Source of the DNA: Eutreptiella sp. 'Long Island Sound 2002' | Lineage: Eukaryota; Euglenozoa; Euglenophyceae; Eutreptiales; Eutreptiaceae | Assembly (NCBI GenBank): GCA_964036045.1 | Contig: OZ038397.1 | Coordinates: 27,435,640-27,499,639 of the forward strand | Length of the DNA: 64,000 bases | Direction of reading: 5' to 3' | Shown here: positions 9,080 to 18,769 of the stretch, one piece after another | How the letters are laid out: each line of letters begins with the position of its first letter | Numbering within the stretch: position 1 is the stretch's first letter | Translations under genes and position numbers: made by a program | The notes under the pieces: generated by a model | The model's input: only the letters and a program-made list of their open reading frames with translations | What the model was told of the DNA's origin: nothing | Databases searched by the model: none

Positions 9080-11942
9080 TGGTAGCAGAGGCTACCTGAA
9101 TGTTGTTCCTTTGGTGTCCCAACCACAGCTAGCCCCTCAGTACGACTCCGCAACCTCCGGAGACGTAACCATCACGCTCCCGTGGTGCTGTGCGAACGAG
9201 GCCTTGAGAGGAATGCCTTGCGCAAGCCCAAATTGCCCAAGAAGGACACAAATCAGCAGCTGTGGAGGCCCAGATTACAATCAAGATCCCAGTCGAAATT
9301 GGCCATCAAGCAGCTGGAATCTCCCAGCTTACGCTAATGGCAACGCTCCGGTGGAGCTTACGGACCTGGCAGGTACTAAATCTCCGTACCAATGTTCACA
9401 TTTCGTGACCATCGATGCCGACATTGACGACATTGAGATGGGTGGTCCAGGTGAGGTACCTACCTACAATCGACCAGCCTCATGGGCACAATGGGACAAC
9501 CATTTGTCGCCGGAAGTGACCCGTAACCTTGAGGCGCTTGAGGCCCTGTGTCTATTAGCCACGTCTAAGCTGATAGGACAAGAAAGAATCGCCTCTGATT
9601 TTTTATTTGAATATTTTTTCCTCCTTCAAGAAGAAATTAATACCAGGATGTGGTGGTGTTCTCAAGAAGATGAATCTTTTGCCATTTTCTTGCAGATCTG
9701 GGAGGCAAGCCCCTTCCCGAAGGAGAAGACCAAGGCACCTGTTGCCGGGCCCTCCGCCCCCCATCCCTCTGTTTCCATCCGCGACGATCTAGCCGCCGCG
9801 GTTGAGGAAGGAATCTTAGAGGCAGCTAGGCAGGCAAGCCTGGAAATTAGGACTGAAGGAGCTCCCCAAGTGGACTCCTGGCTGCGAACCACTGAGATTA
9901 GCGGTCCGACAGCCTGCTCAGGCCCTTCAGGACACGGTATGTACTGCCCTGCCGACTGCTCTTGCAGATCTCAGCGAGATTCTGAGCTCCAATTGCTCAA
10001 GGATCAAATGCAACTCATCATTCAGACTCTGGGAATTAAAGATCTTTTTAAGACCCACATGAGGTCTGAGGGCGCATCATCGGTGGATCAGACAACAGAA
10101 CCGTCGGAGGAGGCGACAGAAATTTTTTCGATTGCTCCTTCGGTGGACTCTAAGACCACCGATGCACGGATCAGCAGGACTAAGTTAAAGGAAAGGGTTA
10201 CAATTTCTCGATCACAGAGTAGATCGGCGAAGGCTAGGACTGAGGTTCAGAATGCCAAAAGAACTGCCTCCCGTACTACCCTTCCTGCTGTTGATTCCAA
10301 TGCAATTGCCCAGATGTTGCTCGCTCAGACCCTCGCCGGAGCTGGTGTGGCTAATGATGCCGCCAAGGTGTCTGCCATTACGGCCGGTGTTGGGCTGGAT
10401 TCACTCCTAAATCCCACTTCATTGCGACTCCGTCAGGTTGCCAAGCAACCAAAGTATAATGGGAACCCCAGACGTTGGCCTCAGTTCCAACGGGAATTTA
10501 AACTGTGGGTTAAGACTCAAAAACTCCAGGATGATCAGTTCCTGATGGCCCTTCTGGACTGTCTTGAGGGAGCGCCGGCCAACACTTGGCTCAGAACCTG
10601 GAGTGATCGTGAAGATTCAAGTTCCCCCCTTACCTTTGATGAGGTGTGGGAACAGTTGGAGGTACGTGGATCTCGACTGCCAGAGGACCATTACCACCAG
10701 ATGTTGAAGAATTTTCCTTCGTTCTCTCGATTAATCTTGCATGAAGTGCAGGACAAGAGACAGCGCTTCTGGAATCTCGTAGAAGAATCTGAACATTCAG
10801 GCGAAAAATTTTCTAGTGCCGAGCTGAAAAATCTGATTTTTGACAAGATCCCCTCTGAAACCGCCGCCACCCTTCGGAATCGACAGTCCGAAGAAAAGGT
10901 CAAGACCTGGTGGGCGGAGATCGATGGCTTTGACGCCTCGGCCAACCGGTTTACCGTCAGGGAGGCACTTCAAAAGTGCTCCCCCACGTCGTTTACCAAG
11001 GTGAAATTCACTGAAAACACGTGGAAAATCAAGTTTAATGAACACGAGGATCGGGACTTGTTTGTCCAAGTCCTCAATAGGGGAGTAAGTTTCCACGGCA
11101 ATCGCCTGAAGGCCAGGAACTGGGTGTTTTCGTTTACTCCGCAAGAACTGTGGGAAGAGGTTGAGAGGCTCGCTGACGCCGCCAATCAAAATTTCCATGA
11201 GGGTCTCGGGGGAAACAGGAATACCCAGCAAAACACCCAAAACGGGGCCCAAAAGGGCAACAAAAAGGTGAATGACACCCGGAATGTTCAGGATCATTGT
11301 AGCATCTGTCTTCTTCTAGGTTCTACGAACCGAGCTAAGACACATTCCACTGCTAATCACCGATGGTCTGCTTACGATCACAAGGTGATTGGTGAAAATG
11401 TCAATAATTCGCAGAATTCAGACAGGAATGACAGACAGGTGCATGGTGCCAAGGGGGGAAAGGGTAATTCGACTCCCTCCGGTGGGAACAAAAACACCGG
11501 AGGCCCTGGCGGGTCCCAAGGCAAAGGAAATCGGACTCCATCCGGTTCCGGTGGACAGCCAAATGGCCCGACAAGTCCCAATTTCAACGCCGGAGGCGGA
11601 AATCGAAATCCAGGCCAAACCCCTCAATCCGGTACAAACAAAGGAAATGCTCCAGGATCACAGGGTAAGGGTAAGGGAAATCCTTCGGGAACCCCCTTCT
11701 CTGGTAAGGGCAGAGGGCGTGGCGACGGTGGTGGCCCATCATCCGGCGGCCGTGGCCGTGGACGAGGAAAGGGAAATCATCGTGTGGATCAGGTCTCAGG
11801 TGCAGACCAGGTGTCTGATGCGGACCGAGATTACGCCGAAAATGCTCTGAATCCAGCGGATGATCCATTCCAGGATGAATGGATCGATGAAACAGGCTGC
11901 GTTCACAATGTTAACGCAGCCGCTGGAGGTCAGAACGCCTAG
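8916..11942 (+). CDS. gag: E2 Gag polyprotein (1008 aa), begins inside the LTR
   Basis: Structural protein of the virus-like particle. The ATG at 8916 (MDLASVVAALASVGVRVSG) lies in the LTR, so codons 1-55 are LTR sequence and the next codons cross the primer binding site. Residues about 55-500 are variable with no named domain. Residues about 500-700 are the Ty3-type capsid region (YNGNPRRWPQFQREFKLWV, then LLDCLEGAPANTWL). A Cys-His cluster follows near residue 795 (HCSICLLLGSTNRAKTH), then a Gly-Asn-Ser and Arg-Gly rich nucleic-acid-binding tail. It ends at UAG 11940-11942, in frame with pol. The start is chosen because E5 keeps the same ATG and frame with mostly silent changes over the first 20 codons. 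Confidence 0.9.
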   Translation: MDLASVVAALASVGVRVSGSNPNNNIQGDSSRACPTGLAGSEPSGTHIDPGQHFHGSRGYLNVVPLVSQPQLAPQYDSATSGDVTITLPWCCANEALRGMPCASPNCPRRTQISSCGGPDYNQDPSRNWPSSSWNLPAYANGNAPVELTDLAGTKSPYQCSHFVTIDADIDDIEMGGPGEVPTYNRPASWAQWDNHLSPEVTRNLEALEALCLLATSKLIGQERIASDFLFEYFFLLQEEINTRMWWCSQEDESFAIFLQIWEASPFPKEKTKAPVAGPSAPHPSVSIRDDLAAAVEEGILEAARQASLEIRTEGAPQVDSWLRTTEISGPTACSGPSGHGMYCPADCSCRSQRDSELQLLKDQMQLIIQTLGIKDLFKTHMRSEGASSVDQTTEPSEEATEIFSIAPSVDSKTTDARISRTKLKERVTISRSQSRSAKARTEVQNAKRTASRTTLPAVDSNAIAQMLLAQTLAGAGVANDAAKVSAITAGVGLDSLLNPTSLRLRQVAKQPKYNGNPRRWPQFQREFKLWVKTQKLQDDQFLMALLDCLEGAPANTWLRTWSDREDSSSPLTFDEVWEQLEVRGSRLPEDHYHQMLKNFPSFSRLILHEVQDKRQRFWNLVEESEHSGEKFSSAELKNLIFDKIPSETAATLRNRQSEEKVKTWWAEIDGFDASANRFTVREALQKCSPTSFTKVKFTENTWKIKFNEHEDRDLFVQVLNRGVSFHGNRLKARNWVFSFTPQELWEEVERLADAANQNFHEGLGGNRNTQQNTQNGAQKGNKKVNDTRNVQDHCSICLLLGSTNRAKTHSTANHRWSAYDHKVIGENVNNSQNSDRNDRQVHGAKGGKGNSTPSGGNKNTGGPGGSQGKGNRTPSGSGGQPNGPTSPNFNAGGGNRNPGQTPQSGTNKGNAPGSQGKGKGNPSGTPFSGKGRGRGDGGGPSSGGRGRGRGKGNHRVDQVSGADQVSDADRDYAENALNPADDPFQDEWIDETGCVHNVNAAAGGQNA
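9080..9090 (+). other. E2 primer binding site (initiator tRNA-Met type)
   Basis: TGGTAGCAGAG directly follows the LTR and is complementary to the expected 3' end of an initiator tRNA-Met, the usual Ty3-type primer. It lies inside the gag reading frame, where it encodes part of HGSRG. Confidence 0.85.
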
Positions 11943-11977
11943 GGGAGCCACGAAAATCGCCCCTCCCCAGGCGATTT
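11940..11977 (+). promoter_or_regulatory. Probable UAG readthrough signal between gag and pol
   Basis: Gag ends UAG-GGG and pol continues in the same frame with no further stop for 1727 codons. An 8-bp hairpin follows (11954-11961 with 11970-11977, aaatcgcc/ggcgattt), and its loop CTCCCC (11963-11968) can pair with GGGGAG at 11942-11947, in the order of an H-type pseudoknot. The single-base linkers may strain it, so the two pairings could be alternatives. E5 keeps this whole segment unchanged (58835-58872, minus). UAG followed by a purine-rich start and a pseudoknot is the known gammaretrovirus readthrough arrangement; function here is inferred. Confidence 0.65.
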
Positions 11978-14900
11978 CAGGCATGATCCCCAAATTCCTG
12001 ATCGACCATTACTTGATGTAGGGTCGCTTGTCTCCTCTCCCCTGGATCCGGCAACGGATCCTTCTGTTGTAGTGGACGAGGTTGGTGTACAGTCCAAGCA
12101 CAGGGCTCGTCAGTTTGTCACAAAGCTGTGGGTCTCTGATTGCAAGGGAAATTTCCACCTCGCCACTTGTTTGTGTGATAATGGATCAGAGGTAAATCTC
12201 CAATCCAATTCCTTCTTACCCGACGACTGCGTGTTTGAATCGCCTCATCCTGTTACCCTCGAGGGAGTTTCTGGACATTCTCTCGCAGGTGGGCAACGCG
12301 GTTGTTATATATCCACCCATTTGGTCGCTCAAGACCTCTGGGAAGAGCAAAATGTGGAAGAAGTTGTCCTTAAGGATGACTACTTCTACCGTGCTGACAT
12401 AAAGTATGACCTTTATTTGGGGCATCCTTGGCTTCGCAAGAACAGGGTAGCGCCCGTAGGTCATCGTCGTTGTTTTTTGCTGGAGTCAGGTCCCTTGGAG
12501 CGTCCTGAATTTCGTTTTTTGCACGCAGGGTTTAAAAGTGCAGAAGAATTTTTGAAGCAAAAAGTGACACCAAAATTTGGTGAAGATGTCACCATTGCAG
12601 AGGTGAATGGGAGTGCTGATTACTCCCAGGAGTTAGAATGTCTTCGTAGGGACTCCCAGCCACGACGCCCTTCGCGCTGGCACTCTTCATCCTACAGAGT
12701 TGTCGACAAATGGCGCGATGCAATTTGTGAATACTTTCATGAACACCATTCTTTTTGGCCCCAGTATGATGCATTTGCTAACCGCACGAACAAGCGCTTT
12801 GACAAGCACTTCAGCGACGCTTGGACCCACAGATGGGACAAGAAGTTGTGGATTAATCCTCCGTTTCACTTAATCCAGCAGGTCATCCACAAAATCAAGC
12901 AAGATAAAACCCAGGCAATTTTGGTTGTGCCCTTGTGGGACGACAAGCCTTGGTTTCAGGAATTACAGGACATTTGTGTAGATTACATCGAACTTCCCAG
13001 GAAGATTAAGCTGTATGCCAGGGACGACACAGGTCCCCTGCCACAGCGGTCCTGGAGTTCGCTTGCATTCCTGGTGGATGGAAAGCTTTCTGACTCTAAT
13101 TCTGCTGATTCTAGTACAGATTCCTGTGTTGGGTCTGAATCTGAGGTTGAGCGTGATACTGATGATGAATCTATTTTTTCTGATTTTTGTTCGTCAGATA
13201 CCCAAGGTGATTCAACGACCAATGGATCCGCCTCGTCTCCCTCTTCCCCAATACGGTCGACATCGAAAAGAATCTTCAGTGCACGGGCGAGGAAAAATCT
13301 CCAATCGCGCCGCAAATTCAGAGTTTTTTATGAAAAACCCCCTGTGGAAGCTTTCATGGATCCTTTCGAGGAGCTGGATCGCGAAGAAAATCTCTGGGAT
13401 TTCGACACAAGACCCACCTATCTTCAAGAGGCAGTGGATACGGACCTGTTTAGGGACATCCGTAAGAAGATTCTCCCTGCCAAAGCCGAAGAAGTCGCCA
13501 AAGTTTTTTCGACAGTAATTCCTGGCGATCAGGTGGACACTGAATTGTGTTCGAGGTCAAGAGAGAAGATTTTTGAGGAACGGAAGGATACAACCCTTTC
13601 AGGAAAGTTGATCAAGGACCCCCCTGTCCGTGGGCAGTTCGGTGAAGCCTTCATCGAGCTTCGTGAAGGGTACAAGGCAAAAAAACAGCGCCCTTATGAA
13701 AATCATGGACACAAACATGAGATTCTCAGAAAAATCATCGAGAGAAATCTCAGGGAATTTGGTTGGCTTGAGGGTTGTATGACCAGTGAATGGTGCTGTT
13801 CGCCCTTCACAGTCCCGAAGCCACCGCCTGCAGACCAGAACACCATAGATGGTTGGCGAATGGTGGTTGATTTTCGCAATCTCAACGCCGAAACAAAGGC
13901 GGATTCACACCCCCTGCCCCTCATTGAGGAGGAAATCGCCAAGAGGGCAAGAGGTCGTTTGTTCTCTGTGCTGGATCTCCGTCACGGCTTTCACCAAATG
14001 CCGTTGAGGAAGGACAGCAGACCTCTCACTTGTATGTGCACGCCATGTGGCCCAGTCCAATGGACCGTCATGCCCATGGGATTGAAGAACGCCCCCTCAT
14101 TTTTTCAAAGAATGATGGAGGATGTGCTGTTCACAACCCATCCTGAGCTTCGTGCCTTCGTGAGTGTGTACATAGATGACATAATAATCGCGACGGAGGG
14201 GGAGGGACTGACCGAAGCCGAGCTGGTGGCCCTACATGAGAAGCAGCTGAACCAAGTTTTGGATATTCTTGACGCCAATCAGCTGATTTGTGGGCCAAAG
14301 AAGGGAAAATTATTTTTAAAATCAGTCGAATTTTGTGGTTCTCTCCTAGAGAATGGCACTCGACGACCCAGTCCAGGGAAGCTCGTCGCTATTCAGAAGT
14401 GGAAGCGCCCTGAGACGATCACGGAGTTGCGAGGATTCCTAGGTTGTTGCAATTTTTACCACACTTTTGTGCCGAATTATGCCAAATTTGCTGCCCCCCT
14501 CACTGAATTACTGAAGGTAGGGAGAGATGCAGGCAAGGCAGGTTCAAAGGTTCGTGTCAAGTGGACTGACGAGTGCGAGGAGGCCTTCCATCACTTGAAG
14601 GCAGCCCTCTGCGAAGTCGCCACGTTGCATGTGCCCCAATTTGACCGACCCTTCTACATTAGAACCGACGCATCTAGGTACGCGATCGGAGCTGTACTTG
14701 AACAGGTTGATGAAGCCACCGGCGATCATTACCCTCTTGCATTTTGGTCACGGAAGCTAGCCCCACGCCAAATGCAATGGTCGCCGCGTGAGCAAGAGAC
14801 TTACGCCATCATCTGTGCTTTAAAAAAGTACCAAGCGTGGGTTGGCACCAATCGAGTCGAGGTCCTGACGGATCATCGATCTCTGGAGTATTGGGCCACC

Positions 14901-17126
14901 GAACACATTGATACTGTCGCGAGCCCAGCTGGTCGACGGGCCAGATGGCACGAATTTCTCTCTCTGTTTGACCTCCATGTGTCGTATTTGCCTGGTAAAC
15001 ATAACACGGTAGCGGATGCTCTGAGCCGATGGGCTTACCCCGCCTCAGAGGGGCTGCAAAGTACCAACATCCATGGTACGGAGCAGGACCGCCATGTAAT
15101 CATCGAATGGGATCAGGAAGAAAAGAAACTCATTCGACGTGCATGCATGCAGTGCGCTGTCAAACAGCACGCATTGCCGTGTCACGACATCACGGCCATC
15201 ACAGATCCGGCGCATGCGCACGAGATCTGCACCAAAACGATGAAAGTCGTGGAAAATGTCACCGATCCCTCCACAGGGAGTGTGAAACGGTTTGACTACA
15301 CCCGACGAGTAAATCGATTTCGGTTGATCGAGGGCATTAAGCGCCGAGATCCGGCCAAAACTCCACCCCTGCCTAAGGATTCCCTTATCATCCGAGACTG
15401 GACGTCCGATTACCTGCAGGATCCCATGTTTAAAGAGGTCTTTGGAAATCTCAAATCCAAAGATGCTCACAGGGATGGGATTTTTCCTGAGTACTCGTTG
15501 GATGGGGGGAAGCTGTGGATGGAGGGTAAATTGTGTGTGCCAGACGCCCTAGCCCCCCGAGTGTTAAACTGGTGGCACAAATGGGAGTCCCCCCACGCAC
15601 ATGGCCGTCGACTGTGGTCGATGATTAAGCATAGGTTGTTTGGATCGAGGCTCTACACTCATTGCATGAAAGTAGCAGCCGGATGTGCCCAATGTGCTGT
15701 CTCGACGCCTCCCAGCGCGAAGAAGCACGGCCATCTGAGGCCTCATCCTATTCCGGAGCGTCTCTTTAACAGAGTCACCAGTGATTTCTTCTATCTCGGT
15801 GAACTCGATGACGAAGAGTGCCATTGGACTAACAAAAAAGTCAATGGTGTGCTCCTTATTCAGTGCCGTCATTCCGGCTACATTCAAGTGTTGCCTTGCA
15901 ACATTGAGTCGATGACTGGCAAGGCTGCCGCCAAATGGTGCGCGCAGACCTGGATGGGAGGCTGGGACGTCCCATCCGAGGTGGTCACGGACTCAGGCAA
16001 AGAGTACACCTCCGAATGGTGGAGAGAATTGTGTGCTCGCCTTGGAATCCACCACCTCAGGTGTGAAATCCACTCGCATCGAGCGCTGCCTGGCGAAAGA
16101 GCCGGCCGCTCTGTTATAAATATGCTTCGTAAGGAGCTCGCGAGTGAGAAGGATTTCCACTGGCTTGAAGTTCTCTTCGCATTGCTTCGCCGTTACCACA
16201 ACACGCCTTTGTATCATGGCCTTTCTCCAAATGAAATTGTCTTTGGACGAAAGAAGTGTTGGTGGAACATGCCGTTGAATAATCCTCGCCCCTGTAAGGA
16301 TGCTTCGCTGTTTTTGGACGAAGTCCAACGAGCAGATAAATCTGTGTCGAAATTAATCGAGAAGCATCAAGCTGACTGGCTTTGGGTTCAAAATCAAGGT
16401 CGAAAAAACCCCCACAATTTTGAAGTCGATGATCGAGTTTGGCTTCGAAAATCCGAAACCACCCTGGACGGAGATGACAAGCTTCTTCCCTTGTGGGAGG
16501 GGCCATTTGCTGTTACAGCACGTCTTGGGGAGAACAGGTGGAGGATTCGTGTGGATGTCAGCAGGGAAATTGACGTTTCGGGCGATCGCCTTAAGAGAGA
16601 GATCCCCTCCCCCAAGGATCGAGTTAAACCCCTTTTTTGGACTGCAAAACACTTGTCCGATCGGGTAATCGAAGGGGGAAAGTACGAACTCAAGAGGATT
16701 GTTGAAGCAAGACGTGACGCCAAGGGCGAATGGGAATTTTTGTGTGAGTGGAGGGGCTTTGATTCCAGTCACAACAACTGGGAACCAGCCCAATCTTTTG
16801 TCCATGGATACACCAAGGGGTTCATCGACTTCCTCAAGAAGCACCCCGAAATTGGTGTACTCCTGACAGATTGTTTGTCGAAACCAGACAGACAAGTGGA
16901 GAGCGACGGAAAACGACCTGTGGTGAATCGAGATCCAGCCTTTTACGGCCCTCAGCAACCACATTCCAGGGCTGATCCGTCGATCCCCCCTCCTGTGGTT
17001 AGGCCAGCCCAGGAGCCAAATGAGGACCAAGCTTCGAGTTCGGCCGCTGATTTGCAGCGCCCAAGCCGTACCAGGGCCCGACCAGACAGGTTGGTGGTCA
17101 CCTGTATTCGTGCTCGGCCGAATTGA
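11943..17126 (+). CDS. pol: E2 Pol extension: PR, Dam-like domain, RT, RNase H, IN, chromodomain
   Basis: 1727 aa if made by UAG readthrough; no convincing ATG precedes the protease. Retropepsin has an unusual DNGS in place of DTG/DSG (D at residue 79). A Dam-like segment follows (YDAFANRTNKRFDKHF, then WINPPF at about 303-308, then AILVVPLWDDKPWF). RT has YIDD at about 743-746. RNase H starts with RTDAS (about 908) and has LTDHRSLEYW. Integrase has a zinc-binding HH-CC region (AGCAQC), then D1281 (TSDFF), D1350 (TDSGKEY) and E1385, close to the D,D35E spacing. A chromodomain covers about 1580-1640 (WEFLCEWRGF, NNWEPAQSF), which in chromoviruses guides insertion to histone-marked chromatin. 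A polar tail ends at UGA. All catalytic motifs look intact. Confidence 0.93.
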   Translation, partial: GSHENRPSPGDFRHDPQIPDRPLLDVGSLVSSPLDPATDPSVVVDEVGVQSKHRARQFVTKLWVSDCKGNFHLATCLCDNGSEVNLQSNSFLPDDCVFESPHPVTLEGVSGHSLAGGQRGCYISTHLVAQDLWEEQNVEEVVLKDDYFYRADIKYDLYLGHPWLRKNRVAPVGHRRCFLLESGPLERPEFRFLHAGFKSAEEFLKQKVTPKFGEDVTIAEVNGSADYSQELECLRRDSQPRRPSRWHSSSYRVVDKWRDAICEYFHEHHSFWPQYDAFANRTNKRFDKHFSDAWTHRWDKKLWINPPFHLIQQVIHKIKQDKTQAILVVPLWDDKPWFQELQDICVDYIELPRKIKLYARDDTGPLPQRSWSSLAFLVDGKLSDSNSADSSTDSCVGSESEVERDTDDESIFSDFCSSDTQGDSTTNGSASSPSSPIRSTSKRIFSARARKNLQSRRKFRVFYEKPPVEAFMDPFEELDREENLWDFDTRPTYLQEAVDTDLFRDIRKKILPAKAEEVAKVFSTVIPGDQVDTELCSRSREKIFEERKDTTLSGKLIKDPPVRGQFGEAFIELREGYKAKKQRPYENHGHKHEILRKIIERNLREFGWLEGCMTSEWCCSPFTVPKPPPADQNTIDGWRMVVDFRNLNAETKADSHPLPLIEEEIAKRARGRLFSVLDLRHGFHQMPLRKDSRPLTCMCTPCGPVQWTVMPMGLKNAPSFFQRMMEDVLFTTHPELRAFVSVYIDDIIIATEGEGLTEAELVALHEKQLNQVLDILDANQLICGPKKGKLFLKSVEFCGSLLENGTRRPSPGKLVAIQKWKRPETITELRGFLGCCNFYHTFVPNYAKFAAPLTELLKVGRDAGKAGSKVRVKWTDECEEAFHHLKAALCEVATLHVPQFDRPFYIRTDASRYAIGAVLEQVDEATGDHYPLAFWSRKLAPRQMQWSPREQETYAIICALKKYQAWVGTNRVEVLTDHRSLEYWATEHIDTVASPAGRRARWHEFLSLFDLHVSYLPGKHNTVADALSRWAYPASEGLQSTNIHGTEQDRHVIIEWDQEEKKLIRRACMQCAVKQHALPCHDITAITDPAHAHEICTKTMKVVENVTDPSTGSVKRFDYTRRVNRFRLIEGIKRRDPAKTPPLPKDSLIIRDWTSDYLQDPMFKEVFGNLKSKDAHRDGIFPEYSLDGGKLWMEGKLCVPDALAPRVLNWWHKWESPHAHGRRLWSMIKHRLFGSRLYTHCMKVAAGCAQCAVSTPPSAKKHGHLRPHPIPERLFNRVTSDFFYLGELDDEECHWTNKKVNGVLLIQCRHSGYIQVLPCNIESMTGKAAAKWCAQTWMGGWDVPSEVVTDSGKEYTSEWWRELCARLGIHHLRCEIHSHRALPGERAGRSVINMLRKELASEKDFHWLEVLFALLRRYHNTPLYHGLSPNEIVFGRKKCWWNMPLNNPRPCKDASLFLDEVQRADKSVSKLIEKHQADWLWVQNQGRKNPHNFEVDDRVWLRKSETTLDGDDKLLPLWEGPFAVTARLGENRWRIRVDVSREIDVSGDRLKREIPSPKDRVKPLFWTAKHLSDRVIEGGKYELKRIVEARRDAKGEWEFLCEWRGFDSSHNNWEPAQSFVHGYTKGFIDFLKKHPEIGVLLTDCLSKPDRQVESDGKRPVVNRDPAFYGPQQPHSRADPSIPPPVVRPAQEPNEDQASSSAADLQRPSRTRARPDRLVVTCIRARPN

Positions 17127-18759
17127 GAAGCCATCCTACCACATTCTGCTCAATCCACTGTTCATTCCTTCTGTTTATGTCATGATGTGGAGAACTGCGA
17201 ATGTTTGATAATTTGACGTCAATCAACTTTTCTTTGGTCTCCGTTAGGCAGACAAGGCGTAGATACGCTGACGGAGTGTGCTGCCGTGTTCAGAAAAAAC
17301 CAAACTCAGGCTTAATTCAGGCAGATTCGGGGTAATCTTGTCTCTGTTGGTCTGTGCATCTTTGGAATTTGGCTACTCGTGCAGATGGAAGCAAATGTAC
17401 ATAATCAAAACGCTGCGCAGCGACATTCACCCCTACAGGCAACCCCTGTAGTACTGGCTGCCCTAGAGGCGACGCCAGGAACTCAGATCTCACCTTCATT
17501 TGCTGTGATGCTGACGCCAAAGTCCAGATTCAGATCCAGGATCCTCAAATTTACCTTGAATTCCTCAGGTTTGTCCATCATTCTGCCACTGCTGTACGAA
17601 ACCCAGACGTCAATTGTTCAGACAATCTTCATCTAGGAGCTCTAGGGACTTCTAACAGCAACCTCTGAAGTCCGTAAGCTTCGTTGTATTTTTGGCACAC
17701 GCCAATGTGAGCTCAATTCAACCAGAAACTGTCGAGAATGGTGAATCCAAGTGTCTTGTGGGACTCCATCGAAGGATTGGCCTTGTCCAAGTCGATTGAC
17801 ACCACCGCCACTGTAAATTCGGTGTCTCTCAGTTATATACTGTCAGTAAAGTGCCTTCAGCGAACCTTCGGCGCGTTACATGCCAAGGATCCAGGGCCAG
17901 CATGTCCCATCATGATGCATCATCACATGATCCACATTTTGATAGAATCTGTTAGATGCTCGCGAACCAACGTGCCGGAAAGCACAATTGAGCTGAATAA
18001 ACGACAATATATATTAACTTTAGTCTAAACGAAGGTGTTGGTAGTTTCAGTTGTACACATTCCGCTTCATTTCACCTTCATCTTAGGGAATTTGCTGACA
18101 TTAAGACAATTTAGATTGATTTCCTTGTCATCTCCTCTCATTCCTCGAAGATCTGTCGACGGCTTTGCCTAACTTCGTTGACGCTTATGATCTTCTGTGC
18201 ACTTAGGGTCTGTAGACTACATGTGTATTTGTTTAACCTCTCTGTGATTGCTTAATCCCCTCAATCTCTGCTCAAATTCATTCCCATTTTTGCTGAATCT
18301 TGTGATCATCCACCAGATGCGCCAAATCTGAGTCACATGCTGTACTTTTCAGAACGAGAAAAGCGGGATAACACGATGTAGAGTTCGGCGAGGACACCGT
18401 AGCGTGCCCGCGACAGCGAAACTGTGCCAGAGCGCTGAGATGTCACTCCAATTCTTGATCCCCCACTCAATCCATCAATAATCTACCTCATTCTCAACCA
18501 ATGCATGGTTTGGTATCGATTCTCGATACGTTTACATGCTTTTTAGCCCGTGACCTAATGTTTTACTGCACGGAGGACTGTTCGTCACTTCTCATTCTGT
18601 CTCATTTCAGGTTCATCCACCCTGATTCAGTGCCAATTCAGCCCAATTCAGGTCAGATCAAGCAGATTTCGCCTCATCGAGGCTACATTTCTATGTTTTT
18701 CTGGGACTTACCCGCACTACGTTCTTCGTTGACGTAGCGACACACCCCAGTGTGTTTTT
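17127..18759 (+). other. E2 3' noncoding region
   Basis: 1.6 kb between pol and the polypurine tract. Related sequence lies at the same place in E5 (51841-53492). Small frames at 17379-17636, 17738-18028 and 18501-18737 have counterparts in E5, but amino-acid changes are as frequent as expected from DNA similarity and none resembles a known protein. I see no env-like gene. Confidence 0.6.
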
Positions 18760-18769
18760 GGAGGGGGAG
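18760..18769 (+). other. E2 polypurine tract
   Basis: GGAGGGGGAG directly precedes the 3' LTR, the expected primer for plus-strand DNA synthesis. E5 has the same tract (51831-51840, minus). Confidence 0.85.

Noticed and set aside
11940-11942. UAG as a reassigned sense codon in this organism
   Set aside because: E2 gag and pol use CAA and CAG for Gln over some 2700 codons with only this one UAG, and the LINE and E4 long frames contain none. Reassignment would scatter UAG through them.
17127-18759. env-like third gene of E2
   Set aside because: No long frame, signal peptide or membrane segment.
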